Positions 6,983-13,975 of a stretch of DNA of 15,099 nucleotides are shown one piece after another (the first letter of the stretch is position 1; each line of letters begins with the position of its first letter). Position numbers and translations under genes: made by a program. Below the pieces are notes generated by a model. It did no database searches and had not been told where the DNA came from. It saw nothing but the letters and a program-made list of their open reading frames with translations. The DNA lies in assembly GCA_003444085.1 (NCBI GenBank), contig DLVL01000054.1:15936-31034 (forward strand), in the 5' to 3' direction. This DNA comes from Kosmotogaceae bacterium (GTDB lineage: Bacteria; Thermotogota; Thermotogae; Petrotogales; Kosmotogaceae).

Positions 6983-8401
6983 ATGATACGATGCCGCTTT
7001 GCTCCGAGCCCAACGGGGCATCTTCACGTAGGTGGAGTAAGAACAGCTCTTTTCAACTGGCTCTTTGCGAGAAGTCAAAATGGAAGCTATATCCTGAGAA
7101 TTGAAGACACCGACGCAGAGCGCTCAGACAATCTCTACGAGCAGGAGATAGTACAATCGCTCAGATGGTGCGGACTTGACTGGGACGAAGGCCCTGAAAT
7201 TGGTGGAGATTACGGCCCCTACCGTCAGAGTGAGCGCGCCGCAGAAGGAATATATACAGGTTTTGCCAAATCCCTGGTCAAGAGCAAACGTGCATATTAT
7301 GCAGTATATGATGAGAATGATCGCCAAAGGATTGTTGCTACCACTTATGATGAGCCTCTCTCAGAGCCAGTATGGACAATCAAGATGAAAGTTCCTGAAG
7401 ATGGCGTTACTGCTTTTGAAGATCTTCTAAAAGCCCGCATTGAGTTCAGGAACGAGACGATGGATGACTTTGTAATAATCAAGTCCAGTGGATTTCCAAC
7501 ATATAACTTCGCCGTTGTTGTTGATGATCATCTCATGAAAATCACTCACGTGTTGCGTGGAGAAGACCACATCTCGAATACCCCAAAACAGCTCATGATC
7601 TACGATGCTCTTGGCCTAAATCCCCCTGTCTTCATGCATATCCCTCTGATTTTGGGCTACGACAGGGCACCACTGTCCAAGCGTCATGGAACAACAAGCG
7701 TGCGCCATTTCAGAGATCTGGGTTACCTCAGCAGAGCACTGATGAACTACCTCGCTTTGCTTGGGTGGACAGTGGATGAGGAGATTTTTGATTATCACGA
7801 CAAAGTGAAAGATTTCGATCCCGGTTCGATCTCAAATAAGGCTGTGGTCTTTGATTACGAGAAGCTGGAATGGATGAACGGGAAGCACCTTAGACTCCTC
7901 AATCCCCTTGAACTGATCTCTGAGTTCTCATCATGGCTTCAATTCTCATCAAGAACAGATCTGGCAGAGCAGTTGAACAGAGACCGGGACTTTTCCAGCC
8001 AGGTACTGCTTATGTGCCGTGAAAAAGTGAATACATTACAACAGCTGGTCGAGTTTTCAATGCCTTTCTTCGACGATGACCTTGAATACGAAGCTGCGTA
8101 TGTCGAGAAGTATCTCGGCCAACCCTGGACAGAGGGTCTTATAGAATCTGCCATAAGGAGATTCAGTGATAACATCGACTGGTCTATTAGAGGAACAGAG
8201 AAAGTCATACGGGATCTGGCAGAAGAAAAGCATACTTCGAAAAAGAATACATTTCAGACCCTGCGAGGGGCGGTCACTGGCCGTCTCGTTACACCTGGCC
8301 TTTTCGAGACATATGCTGTTTTGGGAAAGGAACGCGTAGTGAACAGGCTAACCAATCTCCTTGATATGAACGAAGAGCTGTCAGATGAGGCGCGGTCTTA
8401 G
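6983..8401 (+). CDS. gltX: Glutamyl-tRNA synthetase (class I)
   Basis: GluRS charges tRNA-Glu, and tRNA-Gln as well in organisms that use the amidotransferase route. The chosen ATG gives 472 residues and follows GGAGG closely; a TTG at 6938 would add 15 non-family residues. The class I motifs are present: FAPSPTGHLHVGG with the HIGH equivalent HLHV at 13-16, IEDTD, LRGEDHISNTPKQ, and the KMSKS equivalent LSKRHG around residues 231-235. The C-terminal helical anticodon-binding region is complete. The segment between RAYYAVYDENDR and WTIKMKVPEDG is roughly 16 residues shorter than in E. coli GluRS and lacks the Cys-x-Cys zinc ligands, so the zinc/connective subdomain is reduced. Its end overlaps the next gene by 17 bases. 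Confidence 0.93.
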   Translation: MIRCRFAPSPTGHLHVGGVRTALFNWLFARSQNGSYILRIEDTDAERSDNLYEQEIVQSLRWCGLDWDEGPEIGGDYGPYRQSERAAEGIYTGFAKSLVKSKRAYYAVYDENDRQRIVATTYDEPLSEPVWTIKMKVPEDGVTAFEDLLKARIEFRNETMDDFVIIKSSGFPTYNFAVVVDDHLMKITHVLRGEDHISNTPKQLMIYDALGLNPPVFMHIPLILGYDRAPLSKRHGTTSVRHFRDLGYLSRALMNYLALLGWTVDEEIFDYHDKVKDFDPGSISNKAVVFDYEKLEWMNGKHLRLLNPLELISEFSSWLQFSSRTDLAEQLNRDRDFSSQVLLMCREKVNTLQQLVEFSMPFFDDDLEYEAAYVEKYLGQPWTEGLIESAIRRFSDNIDWSIRGTEKVIRDLAEEKHTSKKNTFQTLRGAVTGRLVTPGLFETYAVLGKERVVNRLTNLLDMNEELSDEARS

Positions 8402-8807
8402 TCTTGTAGAGATGTGCATTGGACTACTTGTTGGGTCCATTGTCACCGCTTCGCTGCTTTCCTTGTTCACCCAATTCACCATGATCACAGGGCGTTTTTT
8501 GTCAGAAAACAAGCATCTGCTTGCGCTCTTTCGTGCTTTTAACATGATCGAGCGAGACCTGGAGTCATATCTCAGGTTGTCAGCACCTGTTACAGAGAAC
8601 GCCCTCAGCTTTGATGTCAGGACAGGAAATACCACAGAGAGAGTTACATATTTCGTTCGTGACGGCACGAAACTAATGAGAAGGGTAAACACTGGAACGA
8701 ATACTGTCTTCGAGTCCACAAAGCCGATTATCTTTGAAAGTGACGGAAAAGTGTTCATCATAAGAATCGGTGACTATTCTGTTATCTATCCGATCATCCG
8801 TGAGTAG
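8385..8807 (+). CDS. Prepilin-like protein with type IV N-methylation motif
   Basis: The 140-residue protein starts MRRG-LSLVEMCIGLLVG. This is a very short leader, a Gly cleavage site for prepilin peptidase, Glu at position 5 of the mature protein, and a hydrophobic helix of about 20 residues. Leu replaces the usual Phe at mature position 1. The remainder (KHLLALFRAFNMIERDLESYL, then beta strands) resembles minor pseudopilins of the GspJ/ComGF sort, which act at the tip of type IV pili or type II secretion filaments. No other pilus gene is nearby. The ATG lies inside the gltX 3' end with only a weak SD, so it is probably translated by coupling. It is the last gene of the plus-strand chain. 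Confidence 0.75.
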   Translation: MRRGLSLVEMCIGLLVGSIVTASLLSLFTQFTMITGRFLSENKHLLALFRAFNMIERDLESYLRLSAPVTENALSFDVRTGNTTERVTYFVRDGTKLMRRVNTGTNTVFESTKPIIFESDGKVFIIRIGDYSVIYPIIRE

Positions 8808-8813
8808 TAAGAA

Positions 8814-8828
8814 CAGAAGACAATTCTG
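8814..8828. terminator. Weak hairpin between convergent gene ends
   Basis: CAGAA (8814-8818) and TTCTG (8824-8828) can pair around a 5-base loop, between the prepilin stop and the ecfT stop. There is no T-run and the stem is only 5 bp, so this is at best a weak bidirectional termination site. No better terminator is visible. Confidence 0.15.
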
Positions 8829-8829
8829 A

Positions 8830-9612
8830 TCAAACGATCAAAGCCACTGATACAAGTACGGTTGCAATAATTGCCAGAGAGCTCTTCAGATTCCATCTCA
8901 GTTCAACAAAGTGAGTGCGTTCTCTCGATGGATCGTAACCTCTCAGTCGGAGCGCCAGGTCGAACTCTTCTGCTCTTCTGAGTGAAAGCACAATCAGCGG
9001 CACTATCACAGACGTCATTGCAGTTATCTTCTTGATCGGATTCCTCGAATCAAAGGGGGTGCCCCTGGCCTTTTGTGCCATCCAGATTCTTCCCGCCTGT
9101 TCAGAGATCACCGGAACAAAGCGTATAGCAGAAGCAAAGAGCATCCCTGTTGTCTGCGACGCCTTCAACGTGAAGCCAACCTTCTTCATCAATGATTCCA
9201 CCGCTCTTGAAAGCGCCATTGGACTCGTTGTATGAGACAGTACGGAGCTGAACAGTATCGCAGCAGTTAGACGTAAGCTGAAGACGACCCCATTTGCCAG
9301 TCCTTCCTTCGTTACGATTATGCCCCTGTAGTGAAAGACTACTTCTCCGTGCGTGAACAGAGCATTGAAGATCACAATTAGTGCAACGATCCAAATGACA
9401 CTTCTCAAGCTTCTCAAATACAGCTTCAGTGGAATGTTGCTCAAGAAGATGAAGACACCTATTGTGGCATACACCAGCGCAAATTCCAGTGGCTCTGCAG
9501 CAAAGAACGAGACAACAGCGAGGAACACAAAACACAATAGCTTTGCACGAGGGTCGAGATCATGAACGGGCGATGTTGTATCTACATATCGTCCGATCGG
9601 GACCCTTATCAA
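8830..9612 (-). CDS. ecfT: ECF transporter transmembrane subunit EcfT
   Basis: EcfT is the membrane coupling subunit of energy-coupling-factor vitamin transporters, linking EcfA ATPases to a substrate-binding S component. The 260-residue protein starts at a TTG one base after the queD stop, with GGGAG about 10 bases upstream. It has the usual family opening (SPVHDLDPRAKLL), hydrophobic segments near 24-60, 70-88, 105-125 and 243-260, and the two cytoplasmic coupling motifs: AQKARG at 179-184 and LRLRGYD at 221-227. The second has LRG where ARG is usual. No EcfA or S component is present, so this looks like a shared group II module component or a partner encoded elsewhere. The tight link to queD hints at a queuosine- or folate-related substrate, which is an inference only. 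Confidence 0.88.
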   Translation of the reverse strand: MIRVPIGRYVDTTSPVHDLDPRAKLLCFVFLAVVSFFAAEPLEFALVYATIGVFIFLSNIPLKLYLRSLRSVIWIVALIVIFNALFTHGEVVFHYRGIIVTKEGLANGVVFSLRLTAAILFSSVLSHTTSPMALSRAVESLMKKVGFTLKASQTTGMLFASAIRFVPVISEQAGRIWMAQKARGTPFDSRNPIKKITAMTSVIVPLIVLSLRRAEEFDLALRLRGYDPSRERTHFVELRWNLKSSLAIIATVLVSVALIV

Positions 9613-9613
9613 C

Positions 9614-10015
9614 TCACTGACTCTCCCTGTAGGTGGCTGAGCTCGTTACAGTTTCCCATACTCTCACTTCGTGAAGTTTTCGTTTTTCAGAATCGATCAA
9701 AGGCTTCACGGCATCGAAAACCCACTTTGCTATGTTCTCTGCGGTAGGCTGCTCTATGACTTCATTCAAGTATTTGTGATCGAGATGTGAGAGGACGTGT
9801 TCTTTGATCAGGGCTTTGAGTTCCAAAAAATCGATAACCATTCCCTCATCATCAAGCTCTCCTTTAACGCTAATCGACAGCCTGTAAGTGTGTCCGTGCA
9901 GCTCCTCGCACTTGCCGTGATACCTTTCCAAACGATGTGCGGCATCAAAAGTGAATTCCTTTGTGACCAGAAAGATAAAATCACCTCCAGGGAGGAACCT
10001 GTTGAGCATATGCAC
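9614..10015 (-). CDS. queD: 6-carboxytetrahydropterin synthase / PTPS family (QueD)
   Basis: The QueD/PTPS family converts dihydroneopterin triphosphate to 6-carboxytetrahydropterin for 7-deazaguanine (queuosine) synthesis. From the GTG at 10015 the protein has 133 residues. Zinc ligands are His27 (FDAAHRL), His40 and His42 (LHGH). Cys36 is the catalytic cysteine, and LDHKYLN, PTAENIA and VRVWET follow as in the family. The active site reads CEELHGH, which fits the combined CExxHGH pattern known in COG0720 proteins that can also act as a dihydroneopterin aldolase bypass for folate. The GTG has GAGG at 8 bases. A perfect GGAGGTGA at 9988-9981 lies inside the reading frame, 4 bases before an ATC, so the true start may be internal. 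It is coupled to ecfT by a 1-base gap. Confidence 0.9.
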   Translation of the reverse strand: MHMLNRFLPGGDFIFLVTKEFTFDAAHRLERYHGKCEELHGHTYRLSISVKGELDDEGMVIDFLELKALIKEHVLSHLDHKYLNEVIEQPTAENIAKWVFDAVKPLIDSEKRKLHEVRVWETVTSSATYRESQ

Positions 10016-10092
10016 TTCATAAGCCTCGCATTACCCTTGATTGTTCAAACGCAAACTCTCAGCGCCCCTTCACATTCAAGGCATCTACATCA

Positions 10093-11892
10093 TTAATCAA
10101 GCGACAGTATAACTGCCGAATACGGACCTAGTGAAACGGTCCCACTGAAGGGCAATTCATCTCGTTCTTCCTCGGTGGCCTCGAAGTCGAATACAGCCGT
10201 ATCGTGGAACGATCCGCAATAACCTTTTGAGTCACTGTTAAACCTCACCTTCCACAATCCTTTCTTTGGCAGGCCGAGTCTGTAGTCCGTCACGTCATTC
10301 ACACTGAAATTCATGACGACGACGGTGTCATCTCTTTGCCCTCCCTCTTTCCACCGATGAAAAGCAATGATGTTCTCTTTCTTGTTGACATGGAAGACGT
10401 TGAGACCCTGTCCTGTAAGACCGGCAGACAATCCCGAAGCGTTCTTTCGAAGATGTATGAGATCAGAAAAGAGCCTTACGAAACCGGCGTGATAATCTGC
10501 CAGTGACCAGTTAAGAAATACGCCTTCCTCAAGGCGGCCGATATCCAAGAATTCGTCTCCCTGAAAGAACATCGGTACTCCGGGCGATGACAGAAGAAGC
10601 ACAGAAGCTAACGATGCCCGTTTCAGTGCAAAGAAGCTCTCGGGGTTGTCGGCATCAATTAATTTTATGAGCCTGCCATGCTGATTGACTTCATCATGAG
10701 ACTGATAGTACACGACCCTGCTGAACACATCGGAGCCGTAACGTTTCTCAAGAAGGCTCTTGACAGCTTCCATGTCCCTGGAAGAATCATCAGGCGCCAG
10801 AAGTGTCTCGCGGATTCTGTGAACCGATGCACCGTCCCACTGCGCATCGAATCCTGCCCCGCCCTCGGCGGTACTCTTCAGTATGGCCTCAGAGTCTTTC
10901 AGGTCTTCTGCAATACTTATCGCCCAGGGCTGCTTGCTCTTGATCTCATCATTGATCCACTGAAGCAGGCTCCAACCTTCGGGAATATCGTTGCTGTCAT
11001 GATCATTGCCTTTGACATTTCTTATGTAAGCAGTGGCATCCCACCTGATACCATCAAGATGGAACTCCTCAAGCCACATCATAACATTGTTCCTTATGTA
11101 GCTGCGTACTTCCTGCCTCGTGTAGTCGGGCCTTGTACTTCCCCATGGTGTTTCTGCTCTCCAATCATTGAAGAAGTAGATACCGCCCATGTCGTTTTCC
11201 TGCCATCCATCGAATTGCCAAAGGTCCAGGTCTCCAGGACCAAAGTGATTGTAGACAACATCGATGATCACAGCAATTCCAGCCTTATGCGCTTCTTTGA
11301 TGAAGTCCTTGAATGCCCCGGCCCCTCCGTAATCGACTTCGACAGAAAATATGTACGACGGATTGTAGCCCATAGAGAAAGAGCCTGCGAACTCTGAAGG
11401 AGGCATGACCTTGATGGTGTTTATCCCCAGTTTCTTGAGATGCGGAATCCTCTCGATCGCACTATGAAAACCACCTGGAGCGTTGTTTCTTCCTTCAGTG
11501 AAGCTTCCGACGTGCATCTCGTAGATTATCATCTCGTTCCACGAAGGTGCATGAAAGATATCGTATTCCCAGTCATATGTGGTATCAAAGATCACGGAGT
11601 TGCCTGCCGAGTGTGTGAGAAGCCTTGCGTATGGATCGTTCTTGATCAGGGTCTGTTCCTTGTTGTGAATAATGTACTTATACTCCTGCTCAGCTTCTGC
11701 TTGCTCCACATCCGCCGACCAGAATCCGTTGCTTTCATCAAACAGTGATGTCTCTGACCAATCGTTGAACTCCCCAGTCACGAAAACACGGTCTGCGTGG
11801 GGTGCCCAAACTCTAAAGGAAACACCTGATTCGTAAAGGGTTGCCCCCATGCCGGGACGCTTCGACGCGGTAGTTGGTTCTTTTCTATCCAT
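10093..11892 (-). CDS. GH13 family alpha-glucan enzyme, 1,4-alpha-glucan branching-enzyme-like
   Basis: This 599-residue protein has the order of glycogen branching enzymes: an N-terminal CBM48-type beta domain (about 17-105, with VSFRVWAPHADRVFVTGEFN and NDPYAR), a GH13 barrel (about 118-480) and a C-terminal beta domain (about 495-599). Catalytic elements are visible: DVVYNH at 211-216, nucleophile Asp285 in DGIRWDA, acid/base Glu329 in SIAEDL and stabiliser Asp400 in SHDEV. SHDEV and DPYA favour a branching-type enzyme, whereas NHFGPGD and ETPWG also recall trehalohydrolase (TreZ). Hydrolase activity therefore remains possible. There is no signal peptide, so it is cytoplasmic. The ATG has GAGGTGA at 7 bases and begins 3 bases after the plsY-like stop. 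No glycogen or trehalose genes adjoin it. Confidence 0.85.
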   Translation of the reverse strand: MDRKEPTTASKRPGMGATLYESGVSFRVWAPHADRVFVTGEFNDWSETSLFDESNGFWSADVEQAEAEQEYKYIIHNKEQTLIKNDPYARLLTHSAGNSVIFDTTYDWEYDIFHAPSWNEMIIYEMHVGSFTEGRNNAPGGFHSAIERIPHLKKLGINTIKVMPPSEFAGSFSMGYNPSYIFSVEVDYGGAGAFKDFIKEAHKAGIAVIIDVVYNHFGPGDLDLWQFDGWQENDMGGIYFFNDWRAETPWGSTRPDYTRQEVRSYIRNNVMMWLEEFHLDGIRWDATAYIRNVKGNDHDSNDIPEGWSLLQWINDEIKSKQPWAISIAEDLKDSEAILKSTAEGGAGFDAQWDGASVHRIRETLLAPDDSSRDMEAVKSLLEKRYGSDVFSRVVYYQSHDEVNQHGRLIKLIDADNPESFFALKRASLASVLLLSSPGVPMFFQGDEFLDIGRLEEGVFLNWSLADYHAGFVRLFSDLIHLRKNASGLSAGLTGQGLNVFHVNKKENIIAFHRWKEGGQRDDTVVVMNFSVNDVTDYRLGLPKKGLWKVRFNSDSKGYCGSFHDTAVFDFEATEEERDELPFSGTVSLGPYSAVILSLD

Positions 11893-11895
11893 GTG

Positions 11896-12537
11896 TTACT
11901 CACCTCTGTTTCTTCCAGTACTTAAAGAAAGGATCAACTCCCCGATTTCCTTTCGGTGTGTGTACACCAGTATAACAAGATTCATGATCCACACTTTCCA
12001 CAACACAGGCCCGCCTCTGAGCACAGCATAAACACCCAAAGCAACAATGCCAGCAATTACTCTTGCAGCATCCTCTTCTGGCGTGGTTGGACCCTTCCTC
12101 CTGACTATTCTGAGAACTGTGAACGCTGTGAAGATCGAACCGAGTATCACAGGTCCCTCCCAGGTCGTCAACGCTGACCATATTCCAAAAGTCACTGCAA
12201 CAGCTTTTCCACCTGAAAATGACATGAAAGGAGAAAACGCATGACCTGCAACCGGAGCGACAGCAACGACTGCGAGTTGCCAACCAGAGAACAGCTCATA
12301 GTTGACAATCAAGACCAGTGGTAGGAAACCCTTCACGTAATCCAGTGCAAGCCCCGTTAGTCCGTACTTCCAGCCAAGCGCCCGCCAGAGATTTGTTGCC
12401 CCGGGATTTCCATCACTGATATCTCTGATGTCTCTTCGACCGTGTCTCCCCAACCAGTAAGAAAACATCAATGATCCACAAAGAATCTCGACAAACAGAA
12501 TCAGCAAGAAGAGCTCAAAGCTGCCCCTGCTAAACAC
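11896..12537 (-). CDS. plsY: PlsY-like glycerol-3-phosphate acyltransferase (divergent)
   Basis: PlsY is the membrane acyltransferase that moves an acyl group from acyl-phosphate to glycerol-3-phosphate, the first step of phospholipid synthesis. The 213 residues hold several hydrophobic segments and the first two family motifs: GSLMFSYWLG followed by DIRDISDGNPGATN (36-49), and GHAFSPFMSFSGGKAVAVTFG (98-118). The third motif, normally an Arg/His-rich HxxNIxRL segment, is weak here (VYTHRKEIGEL), and the GSGN of motif 1 reads SDGN. It may therefore be a specialised paralogue acting on a different acceptor. The GTG start overlaps the upstream glycosyltransferase stop by 8 bases and has AGGAAGG 7 bases upstream. 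Overlap with a GT2 enzyme suggests a joint role in glycolipid formation. Confidence 0.8.
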   Translation of the reverse strand: MFSRGSFELFLLILFVEILCGSLMFSYWLGRHGRRDIRDISDGNPGATNLWRALGWKYGLTGLALDYVKGFLPLVLIVNYELFSGWQLAVVAVAPVAGHAFSPFMSFSGGKAVAVTFGIWSALTTWEGPVILGSIFTAFTVLRIVRRKGPTTPEEDAARVIAGIVALGVYAVLRGGPVLWKVWIMNLVILVYTHRKEIGELILSLSTGRNRGE

Positions 12538-13609
12538 TTATCTTCCTTCCTTTCCAGATGACACTCTTGTAAAGAAGAGTTCTTACCATGGAGTACGCAA
12601 ATACAATGAAAAAGAAGCAGAGCGAAACAGGGTACAGCAAGGCTGTCAGAATACCGAAGCTGCCAAGTTTTCTTGAAACAAACCATATCTGAAAGACATA
12701 GGCTATATAGATGAAGGAGTTGTGCAAAACAGAGGGTCCACTGGAGAGAGGAAACCTCATGAACGCCGAAAAAGCTCCACCTATCCAGAGAACGTTGAGA
12801 ATAAGATAATGGATGTTCGTTTTGCGCGCACCTGCTACAAAGTTCTTCCCCCAACCAAGTATCACATCTCTTAGTCCACCAGGATACATTCTGAACTTCA
12901 GAACGGAACCACCAAGGGCGTTTTGAACACTGAAGCCTTTGCGCATGAATAACCTTGCCAGTTCGATATCGTCAAGTACGTGATCACCTACGGTCTTGTG
13001 GCCACCTACTGCTTCGTAGTCAGACTTTTTGCATATCATACAAGGGCCAAAAGCCCCCATAGCTTTCGTTTTCCAGAGTGAAAAAGAACCGATCGATCCC
13101 ACCACGATCATGTTAAAAAAGAGAGACAGTTTCTCGTAGATCCTTTCCATCCTGTGATATGGTTGAACCGAAAAAAATCCGCCACACTCCAGGAACTTGT
13201 GTTTAACCGTTTCTATTGCACAGGGCGATAGTTCAACATCTGCGTCAAGAAAGATAAGAATATCTCCAGTCGATCTGGAGTAGCCGTTCCAGCACGCCCA
13301 TGACTTCCCCATCCAGCCTTCCGGGGGAGCTCCTGACAGCTTAATGGGCTCCAAACCATAGCTGAAAACTACCGCAGAGGTCCCGTCTGATGAATCATCA
13401 TCAACGACGATTATCTCGTCCGAGGCCCCGCACTGATCCTTAAGAGTACTGAGAAGCTTATCAATGTTCTTCTCCTCATTACGGGCAGGGATAATAATTG
13501 AGGCGGAAGGCAGGTCGGTCAAATCATTGTTCGGCGGCTTCAGTGGCTTAGCTCTCCAGAAAAGAACGATACCAGCAAGCCATCCAAGAACAGTCAAGAT
13601 AAGATTCAT
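12530..13609 (-). CDS. Membrane GT2 glycosyltransferase, CrtQ-like
   Basis: This 359-residue family 2 glycosyltransferase has an N-terminal membrane helix (about 2-18), a cytoplasmic GT-A domain (about 35-255) and C-terminal hydrophobic segments (about 268-285, 298-312, 318-345). Sugar-nucleotide motifs are clear: SIIIPARNEE (37-46), EIIVVDDDSSDGT (65-77), the metal-binding DAD at 122-124 in FLDADVEL, the acidic DDIELARLF (213-221) and GWGKN (252-256) in the place of QxxRW. GWMGKSWACWNG near residue 100 is typical of the group that contains staphylococcal CrtQ, which glucosylates a carotenoid acid. The acceptor here is unknown and is probably a lipid. The ATG has GGAGGT 4 bases upstream. It leads the minus-strand cluster and overlaps the PlsY-like gene by 8 bases. 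Confidence 0.85.
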   Translation of the reverse strand: MNLILTVLGWLAGIVLFWRAKPLKPPNNDLTDLPSASIIIPARNEEKNIDKLLSTLKDQCGASDEIIVVDDDSSDGTSAVVFSYGLEPIKLSGAPPEGWMGKSWACWNGYSRSTGDILIFLDADVELSPCAIETVKHKFLECGGFFSVQPYHRMERIYEKLSLFFNMIVVGSIGSFSLWKTKAMGAFGPCMICKKSDYEAVGGHKTVGDHVLDDIELARLFMRKGFSVQNALGGSVLKFRMYPGGLRDVILGWGKNFVAGARKTNIHYLILNVLWIGGAFSAFMRFPLSSGPSVLHNSFIYIAYVFQIWFVSRKLGSFGILTALLYPVSLCFFFIVFAYSMVRTLLYKSVIWKGRKISV

Positions 13610-13897
13610 CAGGACCTCCAGGCAATTACGACGACTTCATCAGTGGTGCTTCCGCTGCATGACTATCATCAGTACTTATCAGAATTAAGCTACAGGTCGC
13701 GATCAGGATCCTGCACAGACCAAGCAAGACAGCGCATACAGGAATCCTATTCGGGTCGTGTCAATTCTAGCAGAACAAAAGAGAAGATTGTTGAAGGTCT
13801 GCTCGATCGATGGAAAAGCCCCCTTATCTTTCCCCGGGCTGTCTGGACAGAGAATACTGTAGGTGTGTAATATTCAAAAAGGAAGAGGAACACTATC
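13610..13897. other. Divergent intergenic region between glycosyltransferase and small ORF/DUF952
   Basis: The region holds a promoter candidate for the rightward genes (13844-13873). On the minus strand it holds a TTGACA at 13764 to 13759 with no good -10 behind it. A 75-codon plus-strand open frame (13643-13870) has no SD and no recognisable features. I see no tRNA, repeat or strong terminator. Confidence 0.4.
13844..13873 (+). promoter_or_regulatory. Candidate promoter for the small ORF and DUF952 gene
   Basis: TGGACA (13844-13849, five of six matches to the -35 consensus) is followed after 18 bases by TAATAT (13868-13873, four of six). Transcription would begin near 13880, just before the SD of the 25-residue ORF. 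Confidence 0.35.
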
Positions 13898-13975
13898 ATG
13901 GAGTACAGAAGATACATGAACAAATCATATCAAATCACCCCAGAGAGATGGGGTTTGTGGGAGGTGTTACGTTGA
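13898..13975 (+). CDS. Small leader-type ORF (25 residues) coupled to DUF952 gene
   Basis: An ATG at 13898 preceded by GGAAGAGG (13881-13888, 9-base gap) opens 25 codons, beginning MEYRRYMNKSYQ and ending WGLWEVLR. Its TGA (13973-13975) overlaps the TTG start of the next gene in a TTGA junction, the same kind of coupling used elsewhere in the window. An in-frame TAA at 13868-13870 shows it does not extend upstream. The peptide has two tryptophans and no membrane segment. I do not recognise it. It may be a real micro-protein or a translated leader that controls access to the downstream start. Confidence 0.4.
   Translation: MEYRRYMNKSYQITPERWGLWEVLR
13937..13954. promoter_or_regulatory. Short hairpin just before the DUF952 SD
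   Basis: ACCCC (13937-13941) can pair with GGGGT (13950-13954) around an 8-base loop, inside the small ORF and just upstream of the GGGAGGTG that serves the TTG start at 13972. The CCCC arm could alternatively pair with the SD itself, so ribosome passage through the small ORF might affect downstream initiation. Confidence 0.25.

Noticed and set aside
10678..11397. A 239-codon plus-strand open frame opposite the GH13 gene.
   Set aside because: It is antisense to the catalytic barrel, whose motifs are all intact, and has no SD or recognisable domain.
13643..13870. A 75-codon plus-strand open frame in the divergent region before DUF952.
   Set aside because: There is no SD before its GTG, it overlaps the likely promoter of the next genes, and no motif is recognisable. 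It may be chance.
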